This document shows positions 1-5,697 of a stretch of 34,942 bases of DNA, piece by piece. The translations under genes and the position numbers were made by a program. Source of the DNA: Bacteroidales bacterium (lineage in GTDB: Bacteria > Bacteroidota > Bacteroidia > Bacteroidales > UBA932); the NCBI GenBank assembly GCA_017445015.1, contig JAFSVL010000027.1, forward strand, positions 1 through 34,942, read 5' to 3'. The notes below the pieces were generated by a model that was not told where the DNA came from, did not search any database, and saw nothing but the letters and a program-made list of their open reading frames with translations. Position 1 is the stretch's first letter, and each line of letters opens with the position of its first letter.

Positions 1-107
1 AAGATTTTATGGAATTATTTTTTAGATATTTTTTAGGTATGATGAAGGAGTGTAGCAGCAGCTACATGACTGAAGAATGGCTGAAAAAGAGCAAAAAAGA
101 ATCATAA
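1..107 (+). CDS. 3' end of an unidentified ORF (partial)
   Basis: A reading frame is open from the window edge and ends at a TAA at 105-107. It encodes about 34 residues ending in a Lys/Ser-rich tail (MTEEWLKKSKKES). It is convergent with the FabG-like gene that ends at 139. The stretch is AT-rich compared with the following genes. No domain can be recognised from so short a tail, and it could also be chance open frame in intergenic DNA. Confidence 0.35.
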   Translation, partial: DFMELFFRYFLGMMKECSSSYMTEEWLKKSKKES

Positions 108-138
108 AAGATATTTTGGAATAATTCAAAACAGCTTC

Positions 139-864
139 TTAATACAGGCCGCCATCGATACCGATACACTCGCCGGTAATATAGCCGGCTTCCTCCGAGA
201 CGAGAAAGGCGACAAGCGCCGCCACTTCCTCCGGCTCCCCGAAGCGCGCCGCCGGAATATTCCTGCGCAGTTCCGTCTCATCCAGCCCGTCCACCATATC
301 AGTACGGATAAAACCCGGCGCAACGGCATTGACCGTCACCTTCTTGCGGGCCACTTCCTGCGCAAGCGCCTTGGTAGCGGCAATCAGGCCTCCCTTGGCC
401 GCACTATAATTCGTCTGCCCGGGAAGCCCCTTCAAGCCGGAAAGCGACGCCATATTGACAATGCGCCCGAACTTGGAAAGGAGCATGGGCTGCAGGACGG
501 CGCGGGTCACGTTATAAAAGCCGTCGAGGGTAGTAGAAAGCACCTTCTGCCAGGCTGCGGGTTCCAGCCAGATCAAAAGGTTGTCATCACGCACGCCGGC
601 ATTGTTCACCAGGGCGGCAATCACATCTTCCGGATGGGCTTCCTGCCATCCGCGCACGGCGTCATCAACCGCCTCGGCATCCGTCACATCAAAGGGCAGC
701 AACTCCCCTTTCACGCCGCATGACAGCACTGCCGAAAGCGTCTCCTGCGCCTTGGCGGCATTCGACGCATAATTAATCAGGATATTCCATCCCTGCGATG
801 CCAACTTCAGGCACACCGCCCTTCCGATGCCACGGCCGCCGCCGGTAACAAGTGCATACCTCAT
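139..864 (-). CDS. FabG-like 3-oxoacyl-[ACP] reductase (SDR family)
   Basis: This is a 241-residue short-chain dehydrogenase/reductase. It shows the nucleotide-binding TGGGRGIG motif at residues 7-14, an NNAG motif near 87-90, and the catalytic Ser140, Tyr153 and Lys157 (YSAAK). The family reduces 3-ketoacyl-ACP with NADPH in fatty acid or polyketide chain extension. Its ATG overlaps the stop codon of the upstream desaturase-like gene (ATGA), so translation is probably coupled. The position usually occupied by the active-site Asn of the SDR tetrad appears to be Thr (in STTLDG), a divergence from housekeeping FabG. With a ketosynthase and a desaturase-like flavoprotein in the same run, it more likely serves a specialised lipid or aryl-polyene/flexirubin-type pathway than housekeeping synthesis. 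The pathway is inferred; the family is clear. Confidence 0.88.
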   Translation of the reverse strand: MRYALVTGGGRGIGRAVCLKLASQGWNILINYASNAAKAQETLSAVLSCGVKGELLPFDVTDAEAVDDAVRGWQEAHPEDVIAALVNNAGVRDDNLLIWLEPAAWQKVLSTTLDGFYNVTRAVLQPMLLSKFGRIVNMASLSGLKGLPGQTNYSAAKGGLIAATKALAQEVARKKVTVNAVAPGFIRTDMVDGLDETELRRNIPAARFGEPEEVAALVAFLVSEEAGYITGECIGIDGGLY

Positions 865-2222
865 ATTCCCAACTGCTTCTTGACAAACGGCATCCCCGAT
901 ATTTCCGCGCAGGTATAAAGCGCAGTCATGGAGACGCCCAAAACTCCGTGCAAGTTAAGATTCTGTCCCGTCAAAAACAAATTTTCCAGCGGAGTACGCG
1001 GGCTGAGCACAGTGGAAAGGGGGTGCGAGAAATCCTTGGCGATGCCGTACGCGCTCCCCTGCGGCAGTCCCAGATATCTTTCCCAAGTCTGAGGGGTACT
1101 GACAATGACTTCTTCCACGGCCTCCGCAACCCCCGGCAAGACAGCGTCAAAGGCCGAAAGCCATCGCCCTGCGCCCCCGGACTCCGCGCCGGGCACGAGG
1201 ATATCGGCGGTAACGGCAAAATCACCTTCCGGCGGAACGGCGAAAAACAGTCCCGCGGAAGCGGCTCCGTCCCATACCGTACCCCTTTCCGGCGCCAGGA
1301 AAAGATTGCGCCGCAGATACGGGAAAGCCCCCTCGCGAAAACGCAGCGAAAATCCGGTAAAACCGCCGGTCTGCCGCAGCGAGGCAATCCTTTTCCGATA
1401 TGCGGGACGAAGCGCCTGCGGCGAAAGCAGGGCATTGGTCAGCGCAGGATGAATATCCGAGACAAACACATCCGCCTCCATCGTGCGGCCATCCGACAGC
1501 ACTGCCCGTTTCACCCGTCCGCCCTCCGCCTCCAGGGCCGACACTCCGGCCCCGCAAAGCAGCGTACCGCCTTCGGCCTCAAAGGTGCTGACCAGTGCAC
1601 GGACCAGCGTCTCTCCCCCGCCGGCAAGTCGCGCCGCGCCCCGGAGAAACGAAGCGTTGATCTGCGCAAAACTGTATAGCGGCAGTTCCGGCGCATACGG
1701 CAGCCGAGTCGAGGCGCCGCACAATACCTTGCGCAACAGCGGATCGGGAATCGTCCTCTCCAGATATTCGCATGCGCTGCGGGAAAAAAGGTCCATCGCC
1801 CGCCCCTCGCCAAAATGGGAAAGCGGCATTTGCACGACTTCCGACAGGAACTTCGTATAGGAAAGCAAGGACGCCTGGCAATGCGGAAACGCCTCGGAAA
1901 GCGCATCTGCATAAGCGTCAAAACCGAAGGGAAGAAAAAAACGGCGCCCTTCGGCAATCACCTCTTCCCCTTCCAGGGGCTTCCAGGGCAAATCATCCAG
2001 TCCCAGGCCCTTTAAAATCACATCCAGCGTCTCACCCGGGCCGACGCTTCCCGCATAATGAAAGCCGGTATCAAAATACGCTCCGCCGCGCCGGTATCCG
2101 GCAATACAGCCCCCGGGAGCGGCATTCCGTTCCAAAACCGTAACGCGGTATCCCGCCTTTGATAACAGAATACCGCATTCCAGGCCACCCAGCCCGGCGC
2201 CGATGATGATTGCCTGTTTCAT
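861..2222 (-). CDS. Phytoene desaturase / retinol-saturase-like FAD oxidoreductase
   Basis: A 453-residue protein starting MKQAIIIGAGLGG, an N-terminal Rossmann FAD-binding motif (GxGxxG) followed by VTVLERN and a PGGCIAGY segment, as in CrtI/CrtN and retinol 13,14-reductase relatives. A C-terminal segment (LFLTGQNLNLHGVLGVSM) fits the second FAD-contact region of this family. The frame stays open further upstream, but that extension runs through a palindromic repeat, and the FAD motif begins right at the ATG at 2222, so this start was chosen. Such enzymes saturate, desaturate or isomerise conjugated hydrocarbon chains. Next to a ketosynthase and a ketoreductase it could act on a polyene-type pigment or lipid. 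The substrate cannot be told from sequence. Confidence 0.82.
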   Translation of the reverse strand: MKQAIIIGAGLGGLECGILLSKAGYRVTVLERNAAPGGCIAGYRRGGAYFDTGFHYAGSVGPGETLDVILKGLGLDDLPWKPLEGEEVIAEGRRFFLPFGFDAYADALSEAFPHCQASLLSYTKFLSEVVQMPLSHFGEGRAMDLFSRSACEYLERTIPDPLLRKVLCGASTRLPYAPELPLYSFAQINASFLRGAARLAGGGETLVRALVSTFEAEGGTLLCGAGVSALEAEGGRVKRAVLSDGRTMEADVFVSDIHPALTNALLSPQALRPAYRKRIASLRQTGGFTGFSLRFREGAFPYLRRNLFLAPERGTVWDGAASAGLFFAVPPEGDFAVTADILVPGAESGGAGRWLSAFDAVLPGVAEAVEEVIVSTPQTWERYLGLPQGSAYGIAKDFSHPLSTVLSPRTPLENLFLTGQNLNLHGVLGVSMTALYTCAEISGMPFVKKQLGI

Positions 2223-2261
2223 TCCCTGTTTATCTATTCTGATCTCGAAGACGTCACCACG

Positions 2262-2382
2262 CTTTCGGCGGGAAGGGGCGGAATCGGTGTGGCCGCCCGT
2301 GGCCACATGAACGGGAGGGGCCCACGAAGTGGGAGGGATAGCCTCGAAGAGGCGTACCGATTCAGCCCCTTCCCGCCGAAAG
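2262..2382. repeat. 121-bp palindromic element with cloverleaf-like nested hairpins
   Basis: The outer arms 2262-2279 and 2365-2382 are perfect 18-bp reverse complements. After one mismatch the pairing continues for 8 bp (2281-2288 with 2356-2363). The interior contains three smaller hairpins: TGTGGCC/GGCCACA, CCCAC-gaa-GTGGG and GCCTC-gaa-GAGGC. The element fills most of the gap between the ketosynthase stop and the desaturase start, so it would lie inside their common transcript. Confidence 0.75.
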
Positions 2383-2408
2383 ACAAGGATTCGGGGGCAT
2401 ATAACAAA

Positions 2409-3629
2409 CTATACATTCCGGATAACAAGTGCGGAGTTCGTGCCGCCGAAGCCAAAGGAATTGGAGAGGAAGGTATCGAAGCGCCGTTCCAGCCGCCGGG
2501 CCGGAATCCAGAGATGCGCCGAATCCTCGTCCGGCGTCTCGAAATTCAGGTTCGGCGCGATAAATCCGCCCTGCATCATAAGCAGCGAATACACCACCTC
2601 GCTGGCTCCCGCCATCCACATCTCATGCCCCGTCTGGCTCTTGGTACTGGTTACCGGAACGCTGCGTTCGCCAAACACCGTATAAAGGGCTTTCGCCTCA
2701 TTGCGGTCTCCCACAAGGGTGGAAGTCGCGTGGGCATTGACATAGCCGATATCCGAGGCCTTCAGTCCCGCACTGGAAAGTGCCGCGCGGAGCGCCCGGA
2801 CCGGACCGTCCACATTCGGCGTAGAAATATGCTCGCCGTTGCCGGAAAAGCCATAACCCAGCACCTCGGCAAGGATGGTCGCTCCACGGCTTATGGCTGA
2901 CTCATAACTTTCGAGCACCAAGGTCGCAGCACCGCCTCCGGGCACCAGACCGTCACGTCCGGCATCGAAGGGCCGGCTGGCCGCGGCAGGCGCATCCTCA
3001 CGGGTAGAAAAGGCTGCGATACCGTCGAAAGAGCCGGTCGCCTCAGGATTCACCTCCTGCGCGCCTCCGCAGACCACAATATCCTGCAGCCCGTCCCGGA
3101 TCAGCAGCGCCCCCAGGCCGATGGCGTGCGAACCGCTGGCACAGGCGCCGGAAATGGTCAGATTGATCCCCCGCAGATGGAAAATCACCCCGAGGTTCAT
3201 CGTCACCGTCGAATTCATCGACTGGAAAATGGCGCCGGAGCCGCATAGCATCGTATCTTTCTTTTCGAGAATCGTCTGCACGGAACGGTGCACCGCCTCC
3301 GCGGTAGAGTCATTGCCATAGAGCAGCCCCACCTCATGCGAGGCAAGGTAGCCGTCATCCAGGCCGGCCATCTGCAAGGCGTCCCGCGTGGCACAATAGG
3401 CGTACTGCGCCATCTGGGGCATAAACACCCGCTGCGCACGGGGCAATTCCCCTTTGAGTTCGGGCGTCGGTACCGCGGCGGTCAGGCCGGAACGGAAGCC
3501 CATCTCCTTACGGAGCGGGTCGAGCACAATCCCGGAACGTCCGGCATACAAAGCATCCCGGACCTCATCCAGGGTCTGCCCCAGACAGGACCAGATGCCC
3601 ATTCCCGTAATTACTACCCTTTTCTGCAT
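2409..3629 (-). CDS. Beta-ketoacyl-[ACP] synthase (FabF-like ketosynthase)
   Basis: A 406-residue condensing enzyme with the complete Cys-His-His triad of decarboxylating ketosynthases: Cys163 (SGACASG), His300 (NAHATST) and His335 (KSQTGHE). A Gly-rich FGFGGTNSALV segment closes the fold. The family condenses an acyl-thioester with malonyl-ACP. Its ATG lies 8 bp after the stop of the upstream diaminopimelate dehydrogenase, so the two are probably co-transcribed, and the desaturase-like and FabG-like genes follow. The sequence is clearly of the KAS-II/polyene subgroup type, but whether it is housekeeping FabF or a specialised aryl-polyene/flexirubin ketosynthase is inferred only from context. 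No acyl carrier protein gene is seen in the window. Confidence 0.88.
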   Translation of the reverse strand: MQKRVVITGMGIWSCLGQTLDEVRDALYAGRSGIVLDPLRKEMGFRSGLTAAVPTPELKGELPRAQRVFMPQMAQYAYCATRDALQMAGLDDGYLASHEVGLLYGNDSTAEAVHRSVQTILEKKDTMLCGSGAIFQSMNSTVTMNLGVIFHLRGINLTISGACASGSHAIGLGALLIRDGLQDIVVCGGAQEVNPEATGSFDGIAAFSTREDAPAAASRPFDAGRDGLVPGGGAATLVLESYESAISRGATILAEVLGYGFSGNGEHISTPNVDGPVRALRAALSSAGLKASDIGYVNAHATSTLVGDRNEAKALYTVFGERSVPVTSTKSQTGHEMWMAGASEVVYSLLMMQGGFIAPNLNFETPDEDSAHLWIPARRLERRFDTFLSNSFGFGGTNSALVIRNV

Positions 3630-3637
3630 AGCCGTTT

Positions 3638-4537
3638 TTAAACAAGATGACTGATCAAATCTTCCCTGTTACCGGCAAGATAATCAATCACGGGGATTTC
3701 GATCATCGTATAGCACCCCGCCTTCTGCTTCATGGCGGCACGGGCCGCACAGACCAGCACCTGCCCCGTCAGCGCGGGATTATTGATCTTCATATCAAAA
3801 CTGAGAAGTTGATTGTGCGTCGCTCCGGAAACGCCCTTGCGGACCATGTTCACGCCGTGGCCGACGTCATTGAGCGCCTCGACGGAACTGACCTGCATCA
3901 CGTGCGTCTCATCGGAAGCAAAATACGGATCCGCGTGGATCGCCGCTTCGACGGCGGCGAAATCCGCACCCTTCTCCAGTTCGACATAGACCATCCGGCG
4001 ATGGATGCCCGTCCCGAGCGGAATCGTCATGCTCAGCGCATCCTTCACGCCGTCGATGGCCTTCGCCGCCACCGAATGCCCCATCGAGCGGCCGGGGCCG
4101 AAATTGGTATAGGTCACACCATTGGGGGCCATCGCCTGCATCAGCGCACGGACCACGGAATCACTGCCCGGGTCCCACCCGGCGGAAATGATGCTGACGG
4201 CGCCGCCGGCGACAGCCGCCTTCCCGAGCGTTTCACGCAGGTCGCAGATCTTCGTGTGGATGTCGAAACTATCAACCGTGCTGATTCCCTGCGAGAGATA
4301 CTTGAGCGCCGTCTCTTCCACTTTGCGGGAAGGCGTAGCAAGGATGGCCACATCCACACTTCCCAATTCCCGGACATCCGAAACCACTTTATACGGAGCC
4401 AGTTCGGGAAATCCCTCTTTAGAAGCGTTGCGGCGAACGATGCCCGCACATACCATATCCGGGGCAGCCTCGACCGCCTCCAACGCATACTTGCCTATAT
4501 TGCCATACCCTACGATGGCTACTTTGATCTTTTCCAT
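3638..4537 (-). CDS. ddh: meso-Diaminopimelate D-dehydrogenase
   Basis: A 299-residue protein with an N-terminal NADP-binding fold (VAIVGYGNIGKYALEAV) and the diagnostic Ddh segments SAGWDPGSDSVVRAL and FGPGRSMGHSVAAKAI. The enzyme interconverts tetrahydrodipicolinate and meso-2,6-diaminopimelate, giving a one-step route to DAP for peptidoglycan and lysine. It is cytoplasmic. The gene begins ATG GAA AAG after a leader of about 130 nt that holds a nested, alternatively pairing RNA structure and a candidate promoter (described separately), so regulation at RNA level is plausible. It is the first gene of a run continuing into the ketosynthase; a functional link between the two is not obvious. 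Confidence 0.93.
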   Translation of the reverse strand: MEKIKVAIVGYGNIGKYALEAVEAAPDMVCAGIVRRNASKEGFPELAPYKVVSDVRELGSVDVAILATPSRKVEETALKYLSQGISTVDSFDIHTKICDLRETLGKAAVAGGAVSIISAGWDPGSDSVVRALMQAMAPNGVTYTNFGPGRSMGHSVAAKAIDGVKDALSMTIPLGTGIHRRMVYVELEKGADFAAVEAAIHADPYFASDETHVMQVSSVEALNDVGHGVNMVRKGVSGATHNQLLSFDMKINNPALTGQVLVCAARAAMKQKAGCYTMIEIPVIDYLAGNREDLISHLV

Positions 4538-4562
4538 AATCCTTGATGGTTAATCCATTTCA

Positions 4563-4659
4563 GTAAATGCGGGATAAACGGACAGCCGAAAACATAAGGA
4601 TGCATTTACCCGGATAGGGTTGCGAAGCAACAAGCATCCGTTGTTGCAGGCTGTCCGTT
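4563..4659 (-). promoter_or_regulatory. Structured 5' leader of ddh with alternative pairings
   Basis: On the mRNA (minus) strand, AACGGACAGCC (4659-4649) pairs with GGCTGTCCGTT (4587-4577), an 11-bp closing helix. Inside it GGATGC pairs with GCATCC, and GTTGC-TTC-GCAAC forms a hairpin (4631-4619). A competing helix GCAACAA/TTGTTGC uses the same bases. An 8-bp stretch GTAAATGC (4609-4602) can also pair with GCATTTAC (4570-4563), between the closing helix and the start codon, as a pseudoknot or switch. It does not match any riboswitch consensus I recognise, including the lysine class. It could instead be a dispersed palindromic repeat. Confidence 0.5.
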
Positions 4660-4674
4660 CCGTATTTATTGAAA

Positions 4675-4682
4675 CAAACATA
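4675..4682 (-). promoter_or_regulatory. Candidate -7 promoter element for ddh
   Basis: The minus-strand octamer TATGTTTG matches the Bacteroidota -7 consensus TAnnTTTG. It lies just downstream of the asnA stop codon and would start transcription near 4668, so the structured leader would be fully transcribed. No clear TTG was found at the usual upstream distance. Confidence 0.45.
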
Positions 4683-4685
4683 TTG

Positions 4686-5696
4686 TTATACTAAAGTTAT
4701 TCCGGCATTTGAACACGCATCGCGCATCTCATCCGGCCAGATACTGCTCTGAATTTCGCCGATGTGCGCCTTGCGCAGCAAGAACATACACAGACGGGAT
4801 TGTCCGATTCCTCCGCCGATCGTCTGCGGAAGACGGTCCTCCAGCAGCGCACGGTGATAGAGCAACCCGCATTTGGACAACTCGCCCCTGGCTTCCAACT
4901 GCCGCAGCAGCGCCGCCTTATCGACACGGATGCCCATGCTGGAGAGTTCCAGCGCCCGCCCAAGCACCGGATTCCACACCATCAGGTCCCCGTTCAGCGT
5001 CCAGTCATCATAGTCGGCGGCCCTGCCGTCATGCGGAAGGCCGTCCGAAAGCGGCGCGCCGATTCCGCTGATGAACACGGCGCCGTACTCGCGCGCAACG
5101 GCATCTTCCCGTTCGTGCGGGCCCATTCCGGGATAACGGTCCAGCAGTTCCTGAGAACTGATAAAGAAGATCTCTTCGGGCAATTGCGGAACGATCTGCG
5201 GAAATTCCACGAACAATTTGTTTTCCGTCACCTTAATCGCCTCATAGATACGCCTCACGGTTTTGTGAAGGAAGTCCATGTTGCGGTCGGCGGCGGTAAT
5301 GACCCGCTCCCAGTCCCACTGGTCCACGTAGATGGAGTGGATATTGTCAAGTTCTTCATCCGGCCGCAGGGCGTTCATGTCCGTGTAGATACCCCGCCCC
5401 GGAGCCACCTGCATTTCGGCGAGTTTCATCCGTTTCCATTTGGCGAGCGAATGGACCACCTCGGCACCGCGGTCGGCAAGTTCCTTGACAGGGAACCGTA
5501 CGGGACGCTCGACACCGTTAAGGTCATCGTTGATTCCTGTGCCGGAAAGCACGATCATCGGCGCGGTGACGCGAAGCAGGGAAAGTTGCGCGGAGAGATT
5601 GTCCTGAAACATATCCTTGACGGCCTTGATGGCCTTCTCGGTGTTTTCGGGACCTCCCAGCAAATCCTTGTAATGTTCTGGTATGATAAGTTTCAT
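4686..5696 (-). CDS. asnA: Aspartate-ammonia ligase (asparagine synthetase A)
   Basis: A 336-residue protein of the usual AsnA length. AsnA-typical segments include LSGTGINDDLNGVERPV near the N-terminus, the VVHSLAKWKR segment, IYVDQWDWE in the middle and the C-terminal GGGIGQSRLCMFLL loop, consistent with its class-II aminoacyl-tRNA-synthetase-like fold. The enzyme makes asparagine from aspartate, ammonia and ATP in the cytoplasm. Its start is separated by a single base from the stop of the upstream REC/PEP-synthase-like gene, so the two look co-transcribed. With gdhA further upstream on the same strand this forms an ammonia-assimilation neighbourhood. Identification is secure. Confidence 0.95.
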   Translation of the reverse strand: MKLIIPEHYKDLLGGPENTEKAIKAVKDMFQDNLSAQLSLLRVTAPMIVLSGTGINDDLNGVERPVRFPVKELADRGAEVVHSLAKWKRMKLAEMQVAPGRGIYTDMNALRPDEELDNIHSIYVDQWDWERVITAADRNMDFLHKTVRRIYEAIKVTENKLFVEFPQIVPQLPEEIFFISSQELLDRYPGMGPHEREDAVAREYGAVFISGIGAPLSDGLPHDGRAADYDDWTLNGDLMVWNPVLGRALELSSMGIRVDKAALLRQLEARGELSKCGLLYHRALLEDRLPQTIGGGIGQSRLCMFLLRKAHIGEIQSSIWPDEMRDACSNAGITLV

Positions 5697-5697
5697 A

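Noticed and set aside
852-1679. Long open frame on the plus strand opposite the desaturase gene
   Set aside because: Composition is Arg/Pro/Ser-rich with no family features; it is antisense to a clear flavoprotein gene and is typical of shadow frames in GC-rich DNA.
3647-4546. Plus-strand open frame almost exactly mirroring ddh
   Set aside because: The ddh reading carries all family motifs; the mirror frame is His/Arg-rich low-complexity sequence.
4563-4659. Lysine riboswitch upstream of ddh
   Set aside because: The region is too short and lacks the conserved core of the lysine aptamer; kept only as an unassigned structured leader.
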